Shown piece by piece: positions 1 through 8,704 of a stretch of DNA of 64,000 nucleotides. The position numbers and the translations under genes are program-made. This stretch comes from Crocinitomicaceae bacterium (GTDB taxonomy: Bacteria; Bacteroidota; Bacteroidia; Flavobacteriales_D; Crocinitomicaceae), in the NCBI GenBank assembly GCA_016719925.1, contig JADJYC010000002.1, forward strand, positions 817,298 to 881,297, given 5' to 3'. The notes under the pieces are model-generated. The model was not told where the DNA came from. It searched no databases and worked only from the letters and a program-made list of their open reading frames with translations. Each line of letters starts with the position of its first letter. Position 1 is the stretch's first letter.

Positions 1-1257
1 AAAAACCGCGCTAAGTTTGTTAAAGCATTAAGTCCCAATTCAATTGCATTTTTTAATTCAAATGATATTTATCCGGTAAGTGCAGACAGCACCATGCCAT
101 TTCAGCAGCACCGAGATATTTTTTATTTATCTGGCGTAGATCAGGAAGAAAGTATCCTGGTTCTTTATCCGGACGCATTCAATCCGCAGCATCGTGAAAT
201 GTTGTTTCTGCGTGAAACCAATGAAACAATCGCTGTCTGGGAAGGTGAAAAACTTACCAAAGAAGCAGCTTTTCAAACGTCCGGTATCAAAAGTGTTTTC
301 TGGCTTTCACAATTTGAAACTGTTTTAAAAACTGTGATGGCACAGGCTGAGAATGTTTACATCAACACCAATGAGCACACCCGCAGACATACTGATACAG
401 AAACCAGAGAAGACCGTTTTATAGAAAGACTGAAATCTGATTTTCCTGCCCATACGTATAAAAAAGCTGCTCCGATTTTACATCGTATTCGCTCTGTGAA
501 AGAAAAAGAAGAACTGGATTTGATGCAGATTGCCTGCGATATTACTGGTAAAGGGTTTCAGCGGGTTCTTGATTTTGTAAAACCGAATGTCTGGGAATAT
601 GAAATTGAAGCAGAAATAATCCATGAATTTATCAGAAACCGTTCAAAAGGATTTGCTTATACGCCCATTATCGGATCTGGAAAAAACGCTTGTGTTTTGC
701 ATTACATTGAAAACAATAAACAATGTAAAAAGGGTGATGTAATTTTGATGGATTTTGCTGCAGAATATGCTAATTATGCCTCTGATCTGACCCGCTGTGT
801 GCCGGTGAGCGGTCAATTTACAAAAAGACAAAAAGCAGTTTATAATGCCGTGCTGCGGGTAAAAAATGCCGCAACAAAATTATTGGTGCCCGGAACATTG
901 CTGGTAGATTATCATCTGGAAGTTGGCAAATTAATGGAAAAAGAACTGCTGGCATTAAAACTGATTAATAAGACAGATATCAAAAAACAAGATCCTGCAT
1001 GGCCGGCGTACAAAAAATATTTCATGCATGGTACTTCTCACTTCCTGGGACTGGATACCCATGATGTTGGATTGTGGACAGAACCTATAAAAGCAGGAAT
1101 GGTCTTCACCGTTGAGCCGGGAATTTACATTCCACAGGAAAATCTTGGTATCAGACTTGAAGATGATGTTGTTGTTCAGAAAAAAGGACAGCCATTTAAT
1201 CTGATGAAAAACATCCCGATTGAAGCTGATCATATTGAAGAACTCATGAACCGCTGA
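1..1257 (+). CDS. pepP: Xaa-Pro aminopeptidase (peptidase M24B), 5' end outside the window
   Basis: Metallopeptidase expected to remove an N-terminal residue that precedes proline, in the cytoplasm. The frame is open from base 1, so the true start lies upstream; the ATG at 94 is internal. The visible part has an N-terminal creatinase-like region (YLSGVD) and a C-terminal pita-bread M24 domain. The five metal ligands can be placed: Asp in MDFAAEYANYASDLTR (two Asp), His in HGTSHFLGLDTHD, Glu in VEPGIYIP and Glu in IRLEDDVVV. The frame is intact to the stop. The hydrolase gene follows after 13 bases on the same strand and may be co-transcribed. Family assignment is secure; the exact substrate is inferred. 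Confidence 0.93.
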   Translation, partial: KNRAKFVKALSPNSIAFFNSNDIYPVSADSTMPFQQHRDIFYLSGVDQEESILVLYPDAFNPQHREMLFLRETNETIAVWEGEKLTKEAAFQTSGIKSVFWLSQFETVLKTVMAQAENVYINTNEHTRRHTDTETREDRFIERLKSDFPAHTYKKAAPILHRIRSVKEKEELDLMQIACDITGKGFQRVLDFVKPNVWEYEIEAEIIHEFIRNRSKGFAYTPIIGSGKNACVLHYIENNKQCKKGDVILMDFAAEYANYASDLTRCVPVSGQFTKRQKAVYNAVLRVKNAATKLLVPGTLLVDYHLEVGKLMEKELLALKLINKTDIKKQDPAWPAYKKYFMHGTSHFLGLDTHDVGLWTEPIKAGMVFTVEPGIYIPQENLGIRLEDDVVVQKKGQPFNLMKNIPIEADHIEELMNR

Positions 1258-1270
1258 TTGGCTCGTTTTC

Positions 1271-2035
1271 ATGACTGAAAATTCTGAATTATTTTATAAA
1301 ATTTCCGGAACCGGAAAGCCACTAGTTTTTTTACATGGTTTTTTGGAAGATCAAAGTGTCTGGAATTCTGTTTACCCCCATTTTGTAAATCTGGGTTATA
1401 AGTGTATTCTTGTTGATTTACCAGCTCATGGAAAATCAAGATTTGACGGTGAAATCTGCACGATGAAATACATGGCAGAAAAAACGGCTGAGGTATTGGA
1501 AAGAAACAGCATTGAAAATCCGCATGTATTCGGTCATTCGATGGGAGGTTATGTTGCTCTGGAAATGCTGCGCATCAAAGACTGTTCAGTCACACTTGTA
1601 CACTCAAATTTCTGGGCTGATTCTGAAACTAAAAAATCGGATAGAAATCGGGTGATCGAAGTGGTGAAAAAAAACAAATCCTTGTTTCTGAATGAGTCAA
1701 TACCTAATTTGTTTGCACCTCAAAACCGTGAATTCAGAAGGGAAGAAATACAGAATTTAATCTCCAAAGCGATGATTATGCCTTCAACTGAGATTTGTGC
1801 TGCAACGGCAGGTTTGCGCGACAGAATGGCTTCGTATGATTTAATGGAAAACAACAATGTCTCTGTAATCCAGGGAGACAATGATTCGGTGATTCCAGAT
1901 CAGGCACTTCAGACTGAAATAGAAAAACTAAACAAAAAACCAGAGGTTTATCAGCTTGAAAATTGTGGGCACATGGGTTTTATTGAACAAAACGGGCAAT
2001 TAATTAATTGCATGGAAAAGATCCTGATTGGATAA
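1271..2035 (+). CDS. alpha/beta hydrolase fold protein
   Basis: A 254-residue alpha/beta hydrolase of the MhpC/MenH type. Visible elements are the oxyanion segment FLHGFLEDQSVW near residue 20, the nucleophile elbow GHSMGG near residue 95, the acid region GDNDSVIPD and the catalytic His in CGHMGF near the C-terminus, so the Ser-Asp-His triad is complete. There is no signal peptide, so it is cytoplasmic. The length is normal for the family and the frame is intact. It starts 13 bases after pepP. The substrate cannot be read from sequence; hydrolases of this kind act on esters, thioesters or C-C bonds. Confidence 0.85.
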   Translation: MTENSELFYKISGTGKPLVFLHGFLEDQSVWNSVYPHFVNLGYKCILVDLPAHGKSRFDGEICTMKYMAEKTAEVLERNSIENPHVFGHSMGGYVALEMLRIKDCSVTLVHSNFWADSETKKSDRNRVIEVVKKNKSLFLNESIPNLFAPQNREFRREEIQNLISKAMIMPSTEICAATAGLRDRMASYDLMENNNVSVIQGDNDSVIPDQALQTEIEKLNKKPEVYQLENCGHMGFIEQNGQLINCMEKILIG

Positions 2036-2087
2036 ATTAAAATAATTTTGAGCTTTTGCAGTTATTAAAGCAGATCAAATTTGAGTC

Positions 2088-4777
2088 TTGATTAAATATT
2101 ACACATACTGTACAGGAATTTTATTTCTGTTTTTTCTGTTTGGCGTTTCTTCCTGTTCAACAGAAAAAGATGCCGCAATAAACCGCGGTTATCATAATAT
2201 GACTGCGCGCTTTAACGGGTATTACAATGCCGGCGTTGTTACTGAAACTGCGCTTACTGGTTACCGCGGAACTTTTGTGGACGAATATTATCAGATCATT
2301 CCGCTTGAAGTTTATCCTACTGAAAAAGATGCACAAGCTCTTTCCCCTGAAATGGACCGTGCCATTGAAAAATGTGAACGGGAAATTCTGCGTCACAGCA
2401 TGCCTTCACAAACAACCAAAAAGAAAGATGAGGAGTTGTGCAGATGGATTGATGACAACTGGCTGGTCATAGCAAAAGCGCATTATTACAAAAGAGAATA
2501 CATGCTGGCTGAACAAAATTTGACTACGTTCAGAAAACATATCTTGGACAGGAATCAGTTTATGAAGCGCAGATCTGGTTGGCTAAAACTCAAATTGCAT
2601 TGGGGAATTTTCCAGAAGCAAAAAGAATTCTGAGCATGGTTGAAATTTCTATGGAAGATGCACAGGAAAGCCGTGACAGAAAAATTGGCGAGCGCATCAG
2701 TGATTACAAAAAAATAAAGCACAGAAAAAAGGAACAAGCAGAAAAGATAGTGGAGCCTGCCATGTTTCCCAAAAACTGGAGGTAGATTATTATGCTGCCA
2801 TGGCTGATTTTTATATTCAGCAGGGAGAATACAAACAGGCCATTGAACCGCTGGAAGAAGCAATCGAAAGTTGCCGAAGCAAAAAAAGAAAGGCACGTTA
2901 TATGTTTGTCCTTGCGCAGCTATATCAGGCACTTGGTGATGGCACTATGGCTACACATTATTTCACTAAAGTTGCAAATTCAAGCGCGCCTTATGAAATG
3001 CAGTTTCAGGCAAAAATCAATAAAGCTTTGAGTGCAACTTCCGGTGGAGAAGAAATCAGAAAGGAGCTGAATAAAATGCTGCGTGATGAAAAAAACGCAG
3101 AGTTTAAAGATCAGATCTATTATGCCCTGGCTGAAATGGACATGAAGGAAGGTAATGTAGCTGACGCTAAAACTAATTACTCCAATTCTGTTTACTGGTC
3201 GGTTAAAAATGAAAGGCAAAAAGGAGTGAGCTATTTGCGTCTTGCGGATATTCATTTTGAAGAAAAAGATTACATCAAAGCGCAAAAATATTACGATAGT
3301 TGTGTAACGGTGCTGCCAAAAGATTTTGAAGGATACGATGCTTTAAAAAGTAAAGCGGAAGGTTTGGAAGAACTGGTGTTTCACTATGAAACCGTTGTTT
3401 TTGAAGACAGCGTTCAGGCTATTGCCGAGATGGATCCGGCATCGCGGGAAAAATTTTTGGAGCAAACGCGTAAAGACATTTTAGAAGCAGAGGCGCTGAG
3501 AAAAAAACAAGAACAGGAAAGACTGCTGGCAACGCAGGACAAAGTGAATAATCAGTCCGTAGCTTCCGGTGACGGATCGAAATGGTATTTCTACAACACC
3601 AAAGTTAGGGGCAGCGGATTTAATGATTTCAGAGCACAGTGGGGAACAAGGCCGCTTGAAGATAATTGGCGCAGAGCGGACAAAGCAAGTTTTTCTGTTG
3701 AGGAGGAAGGTACTGATTCAATTGTTGCCGATAAAAGTGATTCATTGACTGTTGAAGATTTGCTTGCCGATATACCACTGACACAAGGTGCTCTTGATTC
3801 ATCAAACAATAAACTGATGAACTCACTTTACATGCTTGGAGTGATTTACAAAGAGCAGCTGAAGGAAGAATCTGAAGCAATTTCTTATTTTAATCAGGTA
3901 ATTGATCGGGGTGTGGAACACCCAAGAGTGCTTGAAGCCATGTATCAGTTGTATCTGATTTATACTAAAAAGGGTTCTGCTGAAGCTGAAACATACAAGC
4001 AAATGATTTTGTCAAGATATCCGGATACAGAAATTGCGAATGTTATGCGTGATCCGGGATTATCTGCGTAAAAAGAAGAAGCAAGCAAAAAGAATTAAAT
4101 GAATATGCGGTTACGTTGAATAATTACAAGCAGCGTTTTTATGGTGAAGTAATTACAAAGTGCAATGAAGTTATTGCGTATAATCCTCAGAACAAATTCC
4201 TCAACAAATATTATCTGCTGAAAGCATTTGCAATAAGTAAAACCAGCCCGGGCAACGTAGAAGCAATTGCAAGTCCGCTGCAGGATTTATACAAACTCTC
4301 ACCAGACAGTGAAGAAGGTATTCAGGCAAAAATGTATCTCGATAAATTGTATGCCGGCGGCTCAATTGTTGATCCGGATCAGGGAACAAATCAAACTACT
4401 GATTCACCCTATAAAGTGGATTATGCGGCACAGCATTTTTTATTCTTATTATACCAAAGGATGGCGATGGTGCTGAAATTCCCAAAGTAAAACTGGGCAA
4501 CTTCAACGCTGAATTTTTCAGACAAAAAAGATATACGGTATTGAGTTCTGAATTGAATGAAGACAATCAGATGCTGGTAGTAAAAACTTTTCAGAGTGCA
4601 GATGAAGGCGAATTGTATGTTCAGACATTTAACGCACCTACTTCATCCAATACAGTTGGAACATTGCCAAAAGATTTTCAGGGATTTCTGATCACAGCCA
4701 CTAACTTTTCTACACTGATGAGCCTGAAGGATTTAGAAGCTTACAAATTGTTCTACGAAAAAAATTATCTGCAGTAA
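2088..4777 (+). CDS. sprE: T9SS/gliding lipoprotein of the SprE/PorW family, TPR-rich, broken by at least four frameshifts
   Basis: SprE (Flavobacterium) and PorW (Porphyromonas) are lipoproteins needed for type IX secretion. The reading begins at a TTG at 2088 with a lipoprotein signal ending in GVSSC. Tetratricopeptide-like segments follow, then a region with WYFYN and LEDNWRRAD, which I recognise as typical of SprE/PorW. The protein runs through five consecutive segments in different frames, about 895 codons in all, which is the usual family length. Breaks lie near 2560 (cagttt then YEAQIWLAK), at the A run 2771-2775, around 4060-4095 and at the T run near 4437-4442. At three of them adding one base to an A or T run restores the conserved reading; the 4060-4095 stretch seems to lack several. 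Sequencing error is more likely than gene loss. It explains how the T9SS cargo elsewhere in the window could be exported. Confidence 0.82.
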
Positions 4778-4788
4778 TTTTTCATCCC

Positions 4789-4821
4789 TTTGTTTTTCTC
4801 TTTAAAAACTTTCTACATTTG
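4789..4821 (+). promoter_or_regulatory. Bacteroidota-type promoter with -33 TTTG and -7 TACATTTG
   Basis: TTTG at 4789-4792 and TACATTTG at 4814-4821 are separated by 21 bases. This fits the Bacteroidota pattern TTTG followed by TAnnTTTG. It lies just after sprE and 180 bases before the SpoIIE phosphatase, so it probably drives that gene with a long leader. It is one of the few promoters here with both elements visible. Confidence 0.55.
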
Positions 4822-5001
4822 TCCCATCAGATGAAGCAATTCTTTACATACCGAATTTGCTATCGTCACTGGCTCAGACCCGTGGTGACGAATTGGAATT
4901 TTATTATTTGCGCCTAAGCAGATAAATTCCTCAAAGGTTGCTGTTTACCTTTTCGTTTTAAAACAGAAAAATCATAAAATAAAAATCAAAAATGTGACGT
5001 G
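4822..5001 (+). other. 5' leader of the SpoIIE gene, with a 28-codon ORF and a small inverted repeat
   Basis: The leader contains an ATG at 4831 opening a 28-residue ORF (stop at 4915-4917) rich in aromatic residues, with two Trp and three Tyr/His pairs. Inside it an inverted repeat TCGTCAC (4863-4869) and GTGACGA (4885-4891) could form a 7-base-pair hairpin. The ORF would start only about ten bases after the -7 element. It could be a leader peptide, a structured leader, or chance. I do not recognise a known riboswitch. Confidence 0.25.
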
Positions 5002-5850
5002 ATGGAAACGTTGGAACTGAGTCAGTCATTGACTCAAACTAAATTGGATCAGTTAAATCTGGAAGAACGGCTTGCCTTGCTGGAAGCCAGATCCAATGAA
5101 ATGGAAGAAAGTATTCGCTATGCAGGAAGTTTGCAGCGTTCAATTCTTCCCAGCGAACAGATTTTTAAAAATGCTTTTGCTGACGCCTTTGTATTATTTC
5201 AGCCAAAGGATGTTGTCAGCGGAGATTTTTACTGGATTTTTCAGCATCATGATGATATTTATTTTGCGGTAGGCGATTGCACCGGACACGGCGTTCCGGG
5301 TGCACTGGTGAATATTGCAGGCAATACAATTCTGAGACAGATTATACGGATTGAAGGGCTAACTGAACCGGGTGATATCATGCGTTTACTGGATCAGGAA
5401 CTGGTTAGTTTGTTTAATGAAAATCTTACTGAAGGCAAAACCCGTGATGGAATGGATATCGTTTTCTGCAAATTTAATCTGAGAAAAAAAACAGGTTCAT
5501 TTTGCGGCGCAGGCCGACCGTTACTGCTGGTGAGAAATAATAAACTGGAGGAATTTAAAAAGGGACCGGATTGTATTGGTTACAGCTCTGACGAAAACAA
5601 ACAATTTGAAACAGTTTATTTTGATTTGCGTGAAGGAGACAAGTTTTATCTCTTTTCAGATGGTTATACTGATCAGTTTGGCGGTGAGAATGTAAAAAAA
5701 TTCAACCGTGAACGGTTCCGTAATTTACTGCTTTCAACCAGTGAAATGCCCATGGATAAGCAGAAAAAAGAACTGCTTTTTTCATACAATAACTGGAAAG
5801 GAAAACAAGCGCAGATTGATGATGTTTGCGTGATTGGGGTTAAAATATAA
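5002..5850 (+). CDS. SpoIIE/PP2C-type serine phosphatase, soluble
   Basis: A short N-terminal coiled-coil (LEERLALLEARSNEMEESI) leads into a SpoIIE-type PP2C phosphatase domain. Typical motifs are SLQRSILPS, the metal-binding VVSGDFYW and VGDCTGHGVPGALV, then TRDGMDIVFC, LFSDGYTDQFGG and the closing QIDDVCVIGVKI. Such enzymes dephosphorylate anti-sigma-factor antagonists or other Ser/Thr phosphoproteins. There is no sensor or membrane domain, unlike the homolog at 42714-44087. I chose ATG 5002; a GTG lies immediately before it. A convergent terminator follows. Partner proteins are not visible nearby. Confidence 0.85.
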   Translation: METLELSQSLTQTKLDQLNLEERLALLEARSNEMEESIRYAGSLQRSILPSEQIFKNAFADAFVLFQPKDVVSGDFYWIFQHHDDIYFAVGDCTGHGVPGALVNIAGNTILRQIIRIEGLTEPGDIMRLLDQELVSLFNENLTEGKTRDGMDIVFCKFNLRKKTGSFCGAGRPLLLVRNNKLEEFKKGPDCIGYSSDENKQFETVYFDLREGDKFYLFSDGYTDQFGGENVKKFNRERFRNLLLSTSEMPMDKQKKELLFSYNNWKGKQAQIDDVCVIGVKI

Positions 5851-5884
5851 GATCGCAAAAAACAAATCTGAATAACTTTAAATG

Positions 5885-5921
5885 ATTGCAGAAGATTTTT
5901 TTAATTGAAATCTTCTGCAAT
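5885..5921. terminator. bidirectional terminator hairpin
   Basis: Perfect 14-base stems ATTGCAGAAGATTT (5885-5898) and its reverse complement (5908-5921), loop of nine bases, flanked by T-rich sequence. It sits exactly between the convergent SpoIIE gene (ends 5850) and the small minus-strand gene (ends 5922). Confidence 0.8.
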
Positions 5922-6092
5922 TTATTTCTTTATTCTCATTGCCGCAACTAAACTCAGTACTCCCAAAGGAAGCGGAATCCAGAACACATCATACAGTTCA
6001 CTCAGGTGAGATGAATCCTTACCAATAAAATACATAGCTACAGAAGCACCAAAGGCTAGAATTGCGACAATAATCAGAATTGATTTTTTCAT
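5922..6092 (-). CDS. small hypothetical membrane protein, 56 residues
   Basis: A 56-residue ORF starting MKKSILIIVAILAFGAS and ending AAMRIKK. Two hydrophobic helices (about residues 4-22 and 38-52) are separated by a short polar loop with SSHLSELYD. Its ATG at 6092 lies two bases before the end of the upstream small membrane gene, and its stop abuts the terminator at 5885-5921, so it closes the MoxR/DUF58 operon. I do not recognise a family. The compact spacing and the terminator support it as a real gene. Confidence 0.6.
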   Translation of the reverse strand: MKKSILIIVAILAFGASVAMYFIGKDSSHLSELYDVFWIPLPLGVLSLVAAMRIKK

Positions 6093-6094
6093 CC

Positions 6095-6277
6095 TTATTT
6101 TTGTTTTTTCTCAATAATTGTTTTCATAAAAAGTGAAAGCAAGGCAACCATAATGGGCACCCAGATAAATTCATCCAAACCATCTAATTCTTCCACTTCT
6201 TTACCAGCCATTACCATGACTGGCAGGGTAATTACCGCACCAAGAAAAAGTGAATTAAAGAATTTTACATAATTCAT
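6095..6277 (-). CDS. small hypothetical membrane protein, 60 residues
   Basis: A 60-residue protein with an N-terminal helix (FFNSLFLGAVITLPVMVMA), an acidic loop (KEVEELDGLDEF) and a second helix (VPIMVALLSLFMKTII) ending in basic KKQK. It follows the DUF58 gene by 12 bases and precedes the 56-residue gene by two, so all are probably translated from the same transcript. The topology resembles that of its neighbour and the two may be distant relatives or partners. No family recognised. Confidence 0.6.
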   Translation of the reverse strand: MNYVKFFNSLFLGAVITLPVMVMAGKEVEELDGLDEFIWVPIMVALLSLFMKTIIEKKQK

Positions 6278-6289
6278 ACCAATTGCTTT

Positions 6290-7618
6290 TCAGATAACTC
6301 CTCTTGCTTTAAGTTCCAGGTATTTATTGATGGTATCAATACTTAATTTTTCAGGTGTGGTCAGTACAGTTTGAATAGTGTTTTTGCGAAGTTCACGGGC
6401 AATTTTTTTCTTGTCCATTTTATATTTCTCAGCAAATGTTTTGAGATAAATATCACGTACGTGCTTTGGTTCCATTTCTGCCGCTTTATCTATTTCAGTA
6501 TTTTCAAAAAATACTACAACAAGAACATGCAGCTGATTGATTTTTTTCAGGAGCGGCAAAACTCTTTTGAGAGCATATTCTGATTCAATATTTGTATAAA
6601 GCATAATCAGGCTCCGGCCCTTGATGTGGTTACGGATACCGTGATAAAGCATTTCAAAATTAGCTTCCAGAAACCGTGTTTTCTGACGATATAATAATTC
6701 AATAATTCGTGTCAGCTGATTTGCATTTCGTTCAGCCGCAATTTTTGTTCCCAGTTTATCTGAGTAAGTCATTAAACCTACTTTGTCTCCTTTTCTCAGA
6801 CAAATATTAGAAAAAGCAAGTGTTGAATTAATGGAATAATCAAGTAATGTCAGATCATTGAATGGCATCCGCATACTCCTGCTTTTGTCAATAACCGAAT
6901 AAATGTGCTGCGCGCGTTCATCCTGATATTGATTCACCATTAATTCATTTCTGCGGCTGGTTGCTTTCCAGTTTACTGTGCGTATATCATCTCCCTGAAC
7001 ATAATTTTTTATCTGCTCAAATTCATTGTTGTGACCAAGCCTGCGAATTTTTTTAATTCCTGTCATGGCAGTTTTGGCAAATACTTTCAGCTCATATTTT
7101 TTCATCTGAAGGATGGAAGGATATGTAGCAACCGTTTCTTTTTCCTTTACCACCACTTTGCGCTGAATTAATTTGGTAAGCGCGGCAACATAAACAAACA
7201 CATCTGAAAAAACATATTCACCGCGTTCAGTAGGTCTTACTTCATATGCTATACTGGTTTCTTCATCTGCACCTAATAGCACTTCAAAATGCTGATCACG
7301 TATCTGAAACTGAAACGGGAGATTATCATAGATGTCCAGATAAACCGGAAAGTTATAGGAATGAGCAATTTTAAGTTTTACTTTATTTTCATCTCCCAGT
7401 GAAAGCTGACTGCTAACCGTGCGCTTAACCTGAACCGGATTTTTCTTTACAAACAAAATGACTATTTCAAGCAGCACCAGTGCCAATAGTGATGCAACAG
7501 CAATCTGACCAATCAGAAAAAACACCGGAAAAACAAATCCCGTTGCAAATACTACCACGAGTAAAAGCAAAAGAATAAAGAACCGGTAGGTCAGATATAA
7601 GTTGCGGATAAACTTCAC
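6290..7618 (-). CDS. DUF58 domain protein with vWA-like fold
   Basis: A 442-residue protein with two N-terminal membrane helices (about residues 8-55), a middle beta-rich region and a C-terminal DUF58 domain. The DUF58 signature is clear (QGDDIRTVNWKATSRRNELM). A MIDAS-like DxSxS is present in VIDKSRSMRM, so metal binding is plausible. DUF58 proteins are partners of MoxR AAA ATPases, and the MoxR gene lies nine bases upstream in the same operon. Function is inferred as membrane-anchored assembly or stress-related chaperone activity; the substrate is unknown. Frame intact. Confidence 0.88.
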   Translation of the reverse strand: MKFIRNLYLTYRFFILLLLLVVVFATGFVFPVFFLIGQIAVASLLALVLLEIVILFVKKNPVQVKRTVSSQLSLGDENKVKLKIAHSYNFPVYLDIYDNLPFQFQIRDQHFEVLLGADEETSIAYEVRPTERGEYVFSDVFVYVAALTKLIQRKVVVKEKETVATYPSILQMKKYELKVFAKTAMTGIKKIRRLGHNNEFEQIKNYVQGDDIRTVNWKATSRRNELMVNQYQDERAQHIYSVIDKSRSMRMPFNDLTLLDYSINSTLAFSNICLRKGDKVGLMTYSDKLGTKIAAERNANQLTRIIELLYRQKTRFLEANFEMLYHGIRNHIKGRSLIMLYTNIESEYALKRVLPLLKKINQLHVLVVVFFENTEIDKAAEMEPKHVRDIYLKTFAEKYKMDKKKIARELRKNTIQTVLTTPEKLSIDTINKYLELKARGVI

Positions 7619-7627
7619 AATGCTCTT

Positions 7628-8704
7628 CTATCTTGGTACTTCAACTTCCTGAATAATTTCTTTGATCAGATCTTCTGTTGTCATTCCTTCCATTTCAGCT
7701 TCAGGTGTAAGAATTAAACGGTGATTCAAAACGTGCGGAGCAACAAACTGTACGTCATCCGGAATTACAAAATCTCTGCCTCTGATTGCTGCAAATGCTT
7801 TAGAGGCTTTCATCATGGAAAGTGATGCACGCGGTGAACCTCCTAAATAAAGTTTGGCGTGATTTCTTGTTTTATCTGTAATCTGAGAAATGTATTTTAG
7901 AATCTGATCTTCCACTCTCACCTGAGCAACCAGGTCCTGTACTTTCTGAAGATCAGCTGCGTTGAATACTCCTTTGATAGAATCAAGTTCAGGCGCTTTG
8001 ATGTTGTTTTTGTAGCGCATCAGAATTTCCTGTTCTTCACTTAAAGTAGGATAGTTGATTTTTATTTTAAAGAGAAAACGATCCAGTTGCGCTTCGGGCA
8101 GGTTGTATGTTCCTTCCTGTTCAATTGGGTTTTGTGTGGCCAGAACCAGAAACGGGAAAGTCATGGTATATACTTTTCCGTCGTATGAAATCTGACGTTC
8201 TTCCATTACTTCAAATAGAGCTGCCTGTGTTTTTGCCGGTGCACGGTTAATCTCATCAATCAGCACAATGTTTGAAAATACGGGTCCTTGTTTGAAATTA
8301 AAAGAATTGTCTTTCAGATTGTAAACAGATGTTCCGATCACATCAGACGGCATCAAATCAGGCGTGAACTGAATTCGTGAAAAATTAACGGACAATGTTT
8401 TTGAGAGCACCTTTGCAGTGAGTGTTTTTGCAACACCCGGCACCCCTTCAAGCAGAACGTGTCCGTTTGAAAAAATACTGATCATCAGCAAATCAACCAT
8501 GTCATGCTGACCAATGACAAAGTTTGAAATTTCTTTGCGGGTTTGTGTTACTTTTTCATGAATAAAACCCAGATTAAGGCTTGGCGCAAACATCTGAGAT
8601 GCTGTTTGTCCTGAACCTGTATTTTCAGGGTTTGAAGAAGATTGCTGCGGAACATTTTGTCCGTTGTTCTCTTCTTGTTTTGGGGTGTTTTCTTGTCCTT
8701 CCAT
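7628..8704 (-). CDS. MoxR-family AAA+ ATPase
   Basis: Cytoplasmic AAA+ ATPase of the MoxR type. The N-terminus is Gln/Asn-rich. Walker A is LLEGVPGVAKT, Walker B is VLIDEINRAPAKTQAALFE, and sensor 1 is LATQNPIEQEGTYNLPEAQ. The helical lid includes GGSPRASLSMMKASKAFA. Two starts are possible: ATG at 8713 or ATG at 8704. I prefer 8704 because it overlaps the stop of the DUF4350 gene as TAATG, which suggests coupled translation. MoxR ATPases work with vWA/DUF58 proteins, and the DUF58 gene follows directly. Frame intact. Confidence 0.93.
   Translation of the reverse strand: MEGQENTPKQEENNGQNVPQQSSSNPENTGSGQTASQMFAPSLNLGFIHEKVTQTRKEISNFVIGQHDMVDLLMISIFSNGHVLLEGVPGVAKTLTAKVLSKTLSVNFSRIQFTPDLMPSDVIGTSVYNLKDNSFNFKQGPVFSNIVLIDEINRAPAKTQAALFEVMEERQISYDGKVYTMTFPFLVLATQNPIEQEGTYNLPEAQLDRFLFKIKINYPTLSEEQEILMRYKNNIKAPELDSIKGVFNAADLQKVQDLVAQVRVEDQILKYISQITDKTRNHAKLYLGGSPRASLSMMKASKAFAAIRGRDFVIPDDVQFVAPHVLNHRLILTPEAEMEGMTTEDLIKEIIQEVEVPR

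Noticed and set aside
955..1272. Minus-strand ORF opposite the end of pepP
   Set aside because: It lies wholly inside a well-supported peptidase gene, has no family features and no promoter; an antisense shadow.
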